Of a DNA stretch of 64,000 bases, positions 57,082 through 64,000 are shown one piece after another. The translations under genes and the position numbers were made by a program. Origin of the DNA: Caulobacter segnis (GTDB lineage: Bacteria; Pseudomonadota; Alphaproteobacteria; Caulobacterales; Caulobacteraceae); the NCBI RefSeq assembly GCF_019931575.1, contig NZ_CP082923.1, positions 3,286,001 to 3,350,000 on the forward strand. The letters are read 5' to 3'. Positions within the stretch are counted from its first letter, which is position 1, and each line of letters begins with the position of its first letter. A model generated the notes under the pieces. It ran no database searches. It was not told the origin of the DNA and saw only the letters and a program-made list of their open reading frames with translations.

Positions 57082-58245
57082 ATGTCCACCGCCCAACAAC
57101 GCCGCGCCTATGACGGCCCCGCCCTATTCAGCTACGGCTTCAGGCCCTTCTTCTTCTCGGGCGCGATCTGGGCGGCGCTGTCCGTGCCGCTATGGATCTG
57201 GTCGCTGATGGGCGGGCCCGCCATCGCCGGACACCGCGACTGGCACATCCACGAGATGCTGTTCGGCGTCCTGCCGGCGATCGTCGCCGGCTTCCTGACC
57301 ACGGCGGTGCCCAACTGGACGGGCCGGATGCCGGTGATCGGCGGCAAGCTGGCCGCCCTGTGGGCGCTGTGGCTGGCCGGTCGTCTCGCGATGCTGGCCG
57401 AGGCGTTCATCGGCCCCGTCGCCATCTGGATCGACGCGGCCTTCACCATCGTCTTCGCCCTGGTGATCTGGCGCGAGGTGCTGTCCGGAAAGAACTGGCG
57501 CAACCTGCCGATCTGCCTGCTGACCAGCCTGCTCGCCGGCGCCAATATCGCCTTCCACCTGGACGCGACGTTCGAGTTGCAAGGCTTGGGCTGGCGCATG
57601 GCCATGGCGGCGGCGACCGGCATGCTGGCCCTGATCGGCGGCCGCATCACCCCCAGCTTCACCACCAACTGGCTACGCCAACGCGGCGCCACGCTGCTGC
57701 CGACGCCCTTCAACACCCTGGACAAGGTGGCGGTGGTCGGCGCGGCCGTCGCCGCCCTGGTCTGGACGGCGTTCCCGACCCAGCCCGCCGCCGGCGTCCT
57801 GCTGCTGGCGGCCGGCGTCGCCAACCTGGCCCGCATGAGCCGCTGGCAGGGCCAGAAGACCACGGCCGAGCCGCTGCTGACGATCCTGCATGTCAGCTAT
57901 GCCTGGCTGGCCCTGGGTCTGGTCCTGCTGGGCGCCAGCGTCCTGACGCCCTTCGTTCCCCTGGCGGCCGGCGTCCACGCCCTGTCGGCCGGCGCGATCG
58001 GCGTCACCTGCCTGGCGGTGATGTGCCGGGCCACGCGCGGCCACACCGGCCGCCCGCTGACCGCCGACAGGGCGACCGTCGGGATCTTCGTGGCGATCAA
58101 CCTGGCCGCGCTGATGCGGGTCGCCGCGCCGTTCGCCGGAGCGTTCCAGCCGGGCCTGCTGGTCCTGGCCGCGCTCTGCTGGAGCCTGGCCTATGGCGGC
58201 TTCGCGATCGCCTACGGCCCGATGCTCACTCGCCCCCGCAAGTGA
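57082..58245 (+). CDS. nnrS: NnrS family heme/copper membrane protein
   Basis: A 387-aa membrane protein with about 12 helices, associated with denitrification and protection from NO stress. Family signs are the N-terminal F-S-Y-G-F-R-P-F-F, D-W-H-I-H-E-M-L-F-G near 52-61, T-A-V-P-N-W-T-G, I-G-G-R-I-T-P-S-F-T-T-N-W and later histidines in helices (L-H-V-S-Y). It is preceded by an Fnr-type box and followed, within 65 bp, by a quinone reductase gene. Confidence 0.92.
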   Translation: MSTAQQRRAYDGPALFSYGFRPFFFSGAIWAALSVPLWIWSLMGGPAIAGHRDWHIHEMLFGVLPAIVAGFLTTAVPNWTGRMPVIGGKLAALWALWLAGRLAMLAEAFIGPVAIWIDAAFTIVFALVIWREVLSGKNWRNLPICLLTSLLAGANIAFHLDATFELQGLGWRMAMAAATGMLALIGGRITPSFTTNWLRQRGATLLPTPFNTLDKVAVVGAAVAALVWTAFPTQPAAGVLLLAAGVANLARMSRWQGQKTTAEPLLTILHVSYAWLALGLVLLGASVLTPFVPLAAGVHALSAGAIGVTCLAVMCRATRGHTGRPLTADRATVGIFVAINLAALMRVAAPFAGAFQPGLLVLAALCWSLAYGGFAIAYGPMLTRPRK

Positions 58246-58255
58246 TCCAGATCAA
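58242..58255. promoter_or_regulatory. Fnr box upstream of the quinone reductase gene
   Basis: GTGATCCAGATCAA, one base from TTGAT-N4-ATCAA, overlapping the nnrS stop codon. Centred 61 bp before the next ATG, so it could drive that gene apart from nnrS with a 20-base leader. Confidence 0.5.
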
Positions 58256-58309
58256 GGCGAGGCCGCTTCGAACCGCGCCTACTGAGCAAGACCGCAACGG
58301 AGCCGCCGC

Positions 58310-58909
58310 ATGAAGATCGCCCTGATCCTGGCCCATCCCTCGTCCGCCAGCTATGGCGCGGCCCTGGCCAAGGTCTGCGTTCAGGTCCTGAGCGAGGCCG
58401 GCGCCGACGTGGTCGTTCGCGACCTCTACGCCATGGACTTCGATCCGCGCCTGTCCGCCACCGAGCTGGCTGGCGGCGGACAGCGCCCCGCCCCCGACGT
58501 CGTGGCCGAACGCAGCCTGCTCAGCGCCGTCGACGGCCTGCTGCTGGTCTATCCGCTGTGGTTCAACGGCCCGCCCGCGATTCTCAAGGGCTATGTCGAC
58601 CGCGTCCTGAGCGCCGGCTTCGGCTACCAGCCGACCGCGCACGGCGCCGACCCGCTGCTGGTGGGCAAGACCTTGATGAGCGTCACGACCTCGGGCGCGC
58701 CCGACGTCTGGGTCGAGAAGACCGGCGCCCTGAACACCCTGAACCGGCACTTCGACCTGCACCTGTCGGCCATGACCGGCCTGCGCGTGGTCGGCCATGA
58801 ACACGTGGGCGGCGTCGGTCCCGACATGAGCCCCGACTTCGCCGAGCGCGGCTTCGATCAGGTGCGCGCTTCTGTCACGGGCGCGATGCTGGGAACCGAG
58901 CTCGGCTAA
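58310..58909 (+). CDS. NAD(P)H dehydrogenase (quinone), flavodoxin-like fold
   Basis: A 199-aa flavin enzyme of the NQO1/modulator-of-drug-activity family. The FMN/FAD loop is L-A-H-P-S-S-A-S-Y near 8-16, the flavin-ring contact V-Y-P-L-W-F-N-G-P-P-A-I-L-K-G-Y-V-D-R-V near 80-100, and T-S-G-A-P near 128. It reduces quinones by two electrons. Here it may feed or protect the quinone pool under low oxygen or NO. Its own Fnr-type box overlaps the end of nnrS. Confidence 0.87.
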   Translation: MKIALILAHPSSASYGAALAKVCVQVLSEAGADVVVRDLYAMDFDPRLSATELAGGGQRPAPDVVAERSLLSAVDGLLLVYPLWFNGPPAILKGYVDRVLSAGFGYQPTAHGADPLLVGKTLMSVTTSGAPDVWVEKTGALNTLNRHFDLHLSAMTGLRVVGHEHVGGVGPDMSPDFAERGFDQVRASVTGAMLGTELG

Positions 58910-58974
58910 GTAGAACTCCCAATGGAGGCGAGCCCCTCGCCGACCCTAGGCTTCGCGGAGCCCTGGGGGATTCC

Positions 58975-59628
58975 ATGCCGGTTCAATACTTCCAAGATCC
59001 TGGCGGCCCAGCCGCGACCCGACGGGCCGAAGCGGCCTTCGCGGCCCTCGCCCACGTCCAGCGTTTCGAGGCCGGCGAGGAGATCTACGGCCAGGAAGCT
59101 CCCACCGAGGCCTTCTACAAGGTCGTCAGCGGCGTCGTGCGCGGCACCTGCCTGATCTCGGACGGCCGCCGGCAGGTCGCCGCCTTCTACTTTCCCGGCG
59201 ACATGTTTGGCCTCGAGGTCGGCGCCCGTCATCGCCAGGCCGCCGAAGCCCTGACCCACTGCGAGGTCCAGATCGTCAAGCGCCGCGCACTGGTCGTGGT
59301 CGAGGCCGGCGCCCAGATCGAGCGGATGATCTGGCGGGTGACCAGCGAACAGCTGGAACGGGCCCAGGAGCGCTCGATGGTGCTGGCCCGCCGCAACGCC
59401 TACGAGAAAGTCGCCTGCTTCCTGATCGAGATCGCCGAGCGCGGCCCGGGTCCCTGGGCCAGCCTGCCGATGTGCCGCCAGGACATCGCCGACTATCTGG
59501 GCCTGACGATCGAGACGGTGTCTCGCATGCTGACCCAGCTGCAGCACGACGGCCTGATCTGCCTGGACGGCTCGCGCCGCTTCCAGATCGTTCGCCCCCG
59601 CCAGCTGGCCTCCAGCCTGGCCGCCTGA
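58975..59628 (+). CDS. fixK: Crp/Fnr-family regulator FixK
   Basis: A 217-aa regulator. The effector barrel lies at about 25-120 (F-E-A-G-E-E-I-Y-G-Q-E-A-P-T-E, F-Y-F-P-G-D-M-F-G-L-E) and the winged helix at about 150-215 with L-P-M-C-R-Q-D-I-A-D-Y-L-G-L-T-I-E-T-V-S-R-M. The E-T-V-S-R recognition helix matches FixK/Fnr, so it should bind TTG-N8-CAA sites such as those mapped here. No iron-sulfur cysteine cluster is visible. It is the likely FixJ target: a TAAGTAGAACTCCC run at 58907-58920 has a FixJ-site look. Linked to ccoGHIS through ompW. Confidence 0.88.
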   Translation: MPVQYFQDPGGPAATRRAEAAFAALAHVQRFEAGEEIYGQEAPTEAFYKVVSGVVRGTCLISDGRRQVAAFYFPGDMFGLEVGARHRQAAEALTHCEVQIVKRRALVVVEAGAQIERMIWRVTSEQLERAQERSMVLARRNAYEKVACFLIEIAERGPGPWASLPMCRQDIADYLGLTIETVSRMLTQLQHDGLICLDGSRRFQIVRPRQLASSLAA

Positions 59629-59652
59629 GGCTCCCCCTCCCCCGAAAAAGGA

Positions 59653-59687
59653 AAGCCCCCGTCGACTGGGCCAGTCGACGGGGGCTT
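59653..59687. terminator. Strong terminator between fixK and ompW
   Basis: A 17-bp perfect stem whose left arm reads AAGCCCCCGTCGACTGG and whose right arm is its exact complement, with almost no loop. It separates convergent fixK and ompW and can act on both. Confidence 0.85.
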
Positions 59688-59737
59688 ACGGAAGAACGCC
59701 CGTGCATGGAGGAGGTCGGACGCTCTGGCCGATCTCC

Positions 59738-60382
59738 TTAGAACTGACGCGAAATGCCGATCGAGCTGACCAGCGGATCCAGGTTCACCTTGGCCTTCAG
59801 CGCGCCGCCGTTGATCTTGGCGTCGGTGTCGAAATAGACCTTCTTGACGTCGGCGTTGATCAGCCAGCTGTTCTTCAGCTTGATGTTGACGCCCGCCTGG
59901 ATCGCGTAGCCGACGCCGTCGTCGACCTTCACGGTGAAGCCGTTCTTGTTCTTGTCGCTGTAGAACAGCATGTAGTTCAGGCCCGCGCCGACATAGGGGC
60001 TGACGCGCGCGTTGGGCAGCGGGTGGTACTGCAGGGTGACCACCGGCGGCAGGACCCAGGTCTTATGAACCAGGACGTCCGTGCCCGGACCTTGCGCCCG
60101 GATGTCGTGCTGGGTGGTGCCCAGAATGGCTTCGACGGCGACCTTGTCGGTCAGGAAGTAGGTAAAGCCCAGGGTCGGCTTCACGTCGTTCTCGACGTGG
60201 GCCTTCAGCCCGCTCGCCACGCCAGCGGCGGTGACGATCGAGGCGTCCTTGGCCGGCGCCACCTGAGTCACCCGGACGTGGACGATCAGGTCGCCCTTGG
60301 CGTTCGGCTTGAAGTCTTGAGCTTGAGCCGCGCCGGCGAACAGCAACGTGGTCGCGGCGGCCGAAATCAGGAGGCTCTTCAT
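59738..60382 (-). CDS. ompW: OmpW-family outer-membrane protein
   Basis: A 214-aa eight-stranded barrel protein with a signal peptide to about residue 21 (A-A-Q-A-Q-D-F). Family signs are G-D-L-I-V-H-V-R-V-T-Q-V-A-P near the start, K-P-T-L-G-F-T-Y-F-L-T-D-K-V-A-V-E, S-P-Y-V-G-A-G-L-N-Y and the terminal S-I-G-I-S-R-Q-F. It forms a narrow hydrophobic channel. OmpW is an Fnr target in enterobacteria, and here an Fnr box lies 74 bp upstream. Confidence 0.92.
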   Translation of the reverse strand: MKSLLISAAATTLLFAGAAQAQDFKPNAKGDLIVHVRVTQVAPAKDASIVTAAGVASGLKAHVENDVKPTLGFTYFLTDKVAVEAILGTTQHDIRAQGPGTDVLVHKTWVLPPVVTLQYHPLPNARVSPYVGAGLNYMLFYSDKNKNGFTVKVDDGVGYAIQAGVNIKLKNSWLINADVKKVYFDTDAKINGGALKAKVNLDPLVSSIGISRQF

Positions 60383-60455
60383 TCTCTATCCCCGTACATT
60401 TGGCGACATCAATCACGTCGCAGTACTGTTCTAGAGATTGCCCAAACCCGAAACC

Positions 60456-60469
60456 TTGATCTCAATCAG
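60456..60469. promoter_or_regulatory. Fnr box upstream of ompW
   Basis: TTGATCTCAATCAG, one base from the perfect site. Centred 80 bp before the ompW ATG, with TAGAAC at 60429-60434 as a possible -10, giving a 39-base leader. It lies in the ompW-ccoS gap. Confidence 0.6.
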
Positions 60470-60518
60470 CTTTGTATGCGACCGCCCCTCAGGATGACTA
60501 CGTAAGACCTGAACGACT

Positions 60519-60683
60519 TTATTGGTCGCTTTCAGGTCCTTCATCCAGGTGATCATAGAGGATGCGCTCGGCGTCGCCCTTCGGATCGTCGTACTGGCCC
60601 GAGCGCATGGTCCAGAAGAAGGCCAGCAGGCCCAAGGCGCCCAGTCCGACCGAAAAGGGCGCCAGGAAAAGGACGATGTTCAT
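60519..60683 (-). CDS. ccoS: cbb3-type cytochrome oxidase assembly protein CcoS
   Basis: A 54-aa single-span membrane protein that is essential for putting cofactors into cbb3 oxidase. It reads M-N-I-V-L-F-L-A-P-F-S-V-G-L-G-A-L-G-L, continues with a hydrophobic helix to about 24, then the CcoS signature W-T-M-R-S-G-Q-Y-D-D-P-K-G-D-A-E-R-I-L. The ATG overlaps the ccoI stop (ATGA), which fixes the start. Last gene of the ccoGHIS unit, as in other alphaproteobacteria. Confidence 0.93.
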   Translation of the reverse strand: MNIVLFLAPFSVGLGALGLLAFFWTMRSGQYDDPKGDAERILYDHLDEGPESDQ

Positions 60684-62866
60684 CGACGGCTCCTCAGGGA
60701 CAGGCGCGCCTGGGAAACACTTGGACGGGCGGCGTTCAGCAGCACCACCATCGACGAACCCGACATGGCCAGGGCCGCGATGAAGGGATTGATGAAGCCA
60801 AGCATAGCCGCCGGCGCGGCGACCAGATTATAGAGCGCCGAGAACCCGAAGTTCTCAAGGGCCCGGCGACGCGCTTCGCGCGCCGTCTCGATCGCCTCGA
60901 CCACCACGCCCAGACCTTCGCCGGTGAACACCAGGTCGGCAGCGTTCTGGGCGGCGTCGACCGCCGCGCCCGGGGCCATCGAGGCATGCGCCTTGGCCAG
61001 GGCGGCGGCGTCGTTCAGGCCGTCGCCGACCATCAGCACCTTGCGACCGTTGGCCTTCAGCGCGTCGACGATCGAAGCCTTCTCGAACGGCGTCAGGCCG
61101 GCGCGCCAGTCGGTGATCCCGGCGCCATGGCAGATATCCCGCACGGGACCGGCCAGGTCGCCCGACAGCACCTCGACGGAAAGGCCCAGGCGGCGCAGTT
61201 CGGCGATGGTCTCGGCCGCGTCGGCGCGGGGCTGGTCCTCGAACACGAAGCGGATCTTCACGTCCCCCTCGAAGCCGAACCACAACTCGGTCTCGCGAGC
61301 GTCCCCGCCCTCGACGCCGACGAAGGCCGCGCGGCCCAGGCGCGCGCGGCGGCCGTCGATCAGGCCTTCCACGCCCAGCCCGGCGGTCTCGACGCACTCG
61401 GCGGCCACGAGACCGACGCCGGCCTCCAGCGCCATGGCCTTGGCCAGGGGGTGACGCGATGCGCGCGCCAGCGGCGCGGCCAGGGCGAGCAGATGGGCGG
61501 GCGCGTCGATCAGGCGGGGCCGGCCCTCGGTCAGCACGCCGGTCTTGTCGAAGACGACGTGATCGACCTCGGCCAGTCGCTCCAGCGCCGCGCCGGACTT
61601 GACCAGCACGCCCTTGCGGAACAGGCGGCTGCTGGCGGCGATCTGCACGGCCGGCACGGCCAGGCCCAGAGCGCAGGGACAGGTGACGATCAGCACGGCG
61701 GCGGCGCGCAGCAGCGCCTCGCGCGGCCCCAGGCCAAGCGCCCAGCCACCGACGAAGGTCAGGGCCGCGATCGTGTGGACCACCGGGACGTAGAGTGCGG
61801 CGGCCTTGTCGGCCAGGCGGACATAGGCCGAACGGGTCTGGGCGCCGGCTTCCATCAGCCGGGCGATGGCGGCCAGGGTCGAGTCCTCGCTCCTGGCCGT
61901 CGCGGTCATGACCAGGCGGCCCGACAGGTTCAGGGCGCCCGCATGCAGGCGCGCGCCGGCGCCGACCGGGGCCAGAGCCGTCTCGCCGGTGATCAGGGCG
62001 TTGTCCAGATCCGAGCGCCCGCTCTCGACCAGGCCGTCCACGGGCACGCGCTCGCCCGGCGCGACGACCAGACGGTCGCCGACCGCGACCTCGGCCACGG
62101 GGATCCCCTGCTCGACATCGCCGGTCAGGCGCATGGCCACCGGCGTCTGCAGGGCCAGCAGGTCGCGCGCGGCCGAGCGGGCGTTGGCGCGCAGACGATG
62201 ATCCAGATAGCGGCCGATCAGCAACAAGAACAGCAGCGTCACCGCCGCGTCGAAATAGGCGTGCTGGCCGTGCAGGATCGTCTCGGAGAAGCTGACAATC
62301 AGGGTCAGGATGACACCGATCGAGATCGGCACGTCCATATTGGCCTTGCCGCGCTTCAGCGACGCCCAGGCCGAGCGGAAGAACGGCCGGCCGGCGAACA
62401 GGGCGCACGGCGTCGCGACGATCGCGGCCATCCAGTACATCAGGGTCAGGGTCGAGGCGTTCAGCTCCTGGCCGAACAGGCCCGCCCATGCCGGGACCGT
62501 GAACATCATGACGTTGCCGGCGCCGAATCCGGCCACGCCCAGGGCCAGGGCCAGCTCGCGGCCTTCGCGATCCTGGGCGGCCTTGGCCTCGGCCGGGTCG
62601 AACAGGCAGGCGCGGTAGCCCAGGCCCTCGACCGTATCGACCACGGCCTGCGGATCGGCCTTGCCCGGCTCCAGCTCGACAGCCAGCTTGCCGGTGGTGA
62701 GGTTCAGGCGCGCGGCGCTGACGCCGGGCACGCCGCGAACGGCCTTCTCGATCTTGCTGATGCAGCCGGCGCAGCGCGCGCCATTGACCAGCAGTTCGAC
62801 CCGCCCTCGCCCCGCCTCGTCGCGCTCGACAAAGGCCTCGAGGTCACGATGCAGCGCTATGCTCAT
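60680..62866 (-). CDS. ccoI: Copper-translocating P-type ATPase for cbb3 oxidase (CcoI/FixI)
   Basis: A 728-aa P1B ATPase that moves copper for assembly of the cbb3 oxidase. An N-terminal metal-binding domain has C32-A-G-C35; eight membrane segments follow, with the transport motif C-P-C (V-T-C-P-C-A-L-G). The phosphorylation loop reads D-K-T-G-V-L-T where the family usually has D-K-T-G-T-L-T, and M-V-G-D-G-L-N-D-A is the hinge. Overlaps both ccoH and ccoS by 4 bp. Confidence 0.94.
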   Translation of the reverse strand: MSIALHRDLEAFVERDEAGRGRVELLVNGARCAGCISKIEKAVRGVPGVSAARLNLTTGKLAVELEPGKADPQAVVDTVEGLGYRACLFDPAEAKAAQDREGRELALALGVAGFGAGNVMMFTVPAWAGLFGQELNASTLTLMYWMAAIVATPCALFAGRPFFRSAWASLKRGKANMDVPISIGVILTLIVSFSETILHGQHAYFDAAVTLLFLLLIGRYLDHRLRANARSAARDLLALQTPVAMRLTGDVEQGIPVAEVAVGDRLVVAPGERVPVDGLVESGRSDLDNALITGETALAPVGAGARLHAGALNLSGRLVMTATARSEDSTLAAIARLMEAGAQTRSAYVRLADKAAALYVPVVHTIAALTFVGGWALGLGPREALLRAAAVLIVTCPCALGLAVPAVQIAASSRLFRKGVLVKSGAALERLAEVDHVVFDKTGVLTEGRPRLIDAPAHLLALAAPLARASRHPLAKAMALEAGVGLVAAECVETAGLGVEGLIDGRRARLGRAAFVGVEGGDARETELWFGFEGDVKIRFVFEDQPRADAAETIAELRRLGLSVEVLSGDLAGPVRDICHGAGITDWRAGLTPFEKASIVDALKANGRKVLMVGDGLNDAAALAKAHASMAPGAAVDAAQNAADLVFTGEGLGVVVEAIETAREARRRALENFGFSALYNLVAAPAAMLGFINPFIAALAMSGSSMVVLLNAARPSVSQARLSLRSRR

Positions 62867-63363
62867 GGCGCCACCAGTCGGGTTTCGATCTCGATCATGT
62901 CGCGCGAATTACGGGCTACGCCGCGCAGGTCCCAGGCCCCGTCCAGCCGGGCCTGGGCTTGATAACGGCCCTGGCCGAGCGGCTTGAAGTTCAGCGTCTG
63001 ACGCCCGGTCTCGGTAGCCGGACGTTCCAGCGTGCCCGTCACCGACAGGCCGTCCAGCGGCTTACCGGCGCGGTCGGCGAGCGTGACCACCACCGTCTTG
63101 CCGCCGGTCGTCTCCACCCCGGCCGACCAGCCCAAGGCCGCCTCGCGACGGCGTTGGGCCAGGGTCTTGTTGAAGGCCAGGCCCGCCTCGTACGGGTTGG
63201 ACGCGACCTCGCCCGAGAAGCTGCGATAGGCCTTGACCATGAACAGCGTATCGACGGCGATTACGATGCCGAAGAACAGCACCATGCCGATCAGCACGTG
63301 CCAGCCGGTGATGCGCCCCTTCTCGGACGCGGGCTTGTCGAGGGGATGGGCGGCGACGGTCAT
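62863..63363 (-). CDS. ccoH: cbb3 oxidase assembly protein CcoH (FixH)
   Basis: A 166-aa protein with one membrane segment at about 20-42 (W-H-V-L-I-G-M-V-L-F-F-G-I-V-I-A-V-D) and a periplasmic domain. Family signs are N-x-Y-E-A-G-L-A-F-N near 57-65 and the W-x-L-R-G-V-A-R end. It helps stabilise the oxidase subunits during assembly. ATGA overlaps join it to ccoG upstream and ccoI downstream. Confidence 0.92.
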   Translation of the reverse strand: MTVAAHPLDKPASEKGRITGWHVLIGMVLFFGIVIAVDTLFMVKAYRSFSGEVASNPYEAGLAFNKTLAQRRREAALGWSAGVETTGGKTVVVTLADRAGKPLDGLSVTGTLERPATETGRQTLNFKPLGQGRYQAQARLDGAWDLRGVARNSRDMIEIETRLVAP

Positions 63364-64000
63364 TGCGGGTTCGCGGCTCCAGAGAGGAAGACGGTCTTGG
63401 TCTCGGCCCGGACGTCGCCGGATCGGATGACGAAGCGGCCGGGAACACTCGCGGGCCGTTCTCCCTCCAGGTCCGGCGGCGCGGTGACGAAGACGCGCAG
63501 CGGCGCGACCTGGTCGGCGGGCACGACGACGCTGACCGTGCGGCCAGTCTGACCGGGTTGGCTCAGACGCGCACCGGGCACGCCCTCGAACGTGATGTCG
63601 AAGGTGCGCGGCTCGAAGGTGCGGTTGCCGATCTTCAGCGTGTAGCCGTCACGCACCGCCCCGTCGTGCATGCGCACGAAGATCGGATTGCGGTCGCGGA
63701 TAACACTGAGATCCGCCTTAGGTCGGGTGACCAGCGACCACAGCGTCAGGCCGCCGACGACGGACATGGCCAGGGCGTAGTAGATCGTCCGTGAACGGAT
63801 CGGCTTGTAGACGGCCTTCTCGCCCTTGCTGCGGGCCGCGACGACATAGTCGGAGTCGTAGGCGATCAGGCCGGTGGGGCGGCCCACCTTGATCATCATC
63901 TCGTCGCAGGCGTCGACGCAGAGGCCGCAATTGATGCACTCCATCTGCGCGCCGTCGCGGATGTCGATGCCCATCGGGCAAACGACCACGCACTGGTGGC
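63360..64000 (-). CDS. ccoG: cbb3 oxidase assembly protein CcoG (FixG), C-terminal part
   Basis: About 213 C-terminal residues of a polyferredoxin-like membrane protein that reduces copper for cbb3 oxidase. The visible part begins inside a [4Fe-4S] motif (H-Q-C-V-V-V-C-P-M-G-I-D-I-R-D-G), then has the second cluster C-I-N-C-G-L-C-V-D-A-C. A membrane segment (Y-Y-A-L-A-M-S-V-V-G-G) comes next, followed by the periplasmic immunoglobulin-like domain that ends the family. The N-terminus lies beyond the window. First gene of ccoGHIS as far as can be seen. Confidence 0.93.
   Translation of the reverse strand, partial: HQCVVVCPMGIDIRDGAQMECINCGLCVDACDEMMIKVGRPTGLIAYDSDYVVAARSKGEKAVYKPIRSRTIYYALAMSVVGGLTLWSLVTRPKADLSVIRDRNPIFVRMHDGAVRDGYTLKIGNRTFEPRTFDITFEGVPGARLSQPGQTGRTVSVVVPADQVAPLRVFVTAPPDLEGERPASVPGRFVIRSGDVRAETKTVFLSGAANPQ

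Noticed and set aside
60986..62962. A 658-codon open frame opposite ccoI
   Set aside because: Antisense to a complete P-type ATPase with all motifs; no ribosome site or family.
1..64000. CRISPR arrays, insertion sequences, prophage genes, rRNA
   Set aside because: No regularly spaced repeats, transposase, integrase, phage structural genes or rRNA-like sequence were seen on either strand.

Overview
The window is a chromosomal stretch of a high-GC alphaproteobacterium that most resembles a Caulobacter-type (Caulobacteraceae) genome. Grounds for this: very strong G/C bias at third codon positions; many genes joined by ATGA or TGATG stop/start overlaps; a class II (AniA-like) copper nitrite reductase; fixLJ, fixK and ccoGHIS in their alphaproteobacterial forms; a plant-type (type II) DAHP synthase; and a large TonB receptor serving a catabolic cluster. 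No rRNA, transposase, integrase, prophage module or CRISPR array was seen.

Layout. 0-1.8 kb: a small regulatory locus with an XRE-family repressor, several unknown small proteins and four copies of a TTTGC-N7-GCAAA palindrome. 1.8-15 kb: housekeeping genes, namely a soluble phosphatidylserine-decarboxylase-like enzyme, tRNA-CAU, a SIMPL-domain protein, a lipoprotein, panD, a fatty-acyl-CoA synthetase, a two-domain retropepsin-like protease, type II DAHP synthase, an O-antigen-ligase-like protein, gor, rpiA, glmU, gph and tRNA-Val(CAC). 15.1-30.8 kb: a dense catabolic supercluster. It holds a Rieske oxygenase, an extradiol dioxygenase, a formamidase/acetamidase and an AraC regulator; a divergent TauD dioxygenase, SDR and VOC group; and an eight-gene unit of TonB receptor, MFS transporter, RutA-like flavin monooxygenase, isochorismatase-type amidase, M20 hydrolase, flavin reductase, second TauD dioxygenase and epimerase. 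The enzyme set suits uptake, ring opening and deamidation of a nitrogen-containing, probably heterocyclic or aromatic, compound. The substrate cannot be read from sequence. 31.1-35.3 kb: an EmrB/HlyD/NodT three-part efflux operon.

35.4-64 kb: an island for life at low oxygen and for denitrification. It encodes quinol-type NO reductase, oxygen-independent coproporphyrinogen oxidase (hemN), four Crp/Fnr regulators, pseudoazurin, vitamin-B12-dependent ribonucleotide reductase, an outer-membrane channel, NirK, NsrR, a RIC (YtfE-type) iron-sulfur repair protein plus a cysteine-less relative, UbiT/UbiU/UbiV for anaerobic ubiquinone, FixLJ, an alternative oxidase, a degenerate receiver protein, NnrS, a quinone reductase, FixK, OmpW and the cbb3-oxidase assembly genes ccoG (partial), ccoH, ccoI and ccoS. 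No nitrate or nitrous oxide reductase is present here, so the visible pathway runs from nitrite to N2O.

Most transcription units in the last region have a 14-bp TTG-N8-CAA (Fnr/FixK-type) palindrome upstream. The spacing usually puts the site at about -41.5 from a start point just ahead of the gene, so the region reads as one oxygen/NO-controlled regulon. The most interesting unknowns are the nitrogen-compound catabolic supercluster, the XRE operator array, the cysteine-less RIC relative, the 74-aa protein upstream of RIC, the QueD-like gene coupled to a Crp/Fnr regulator, and the alternative oxidase beside fixLJ.
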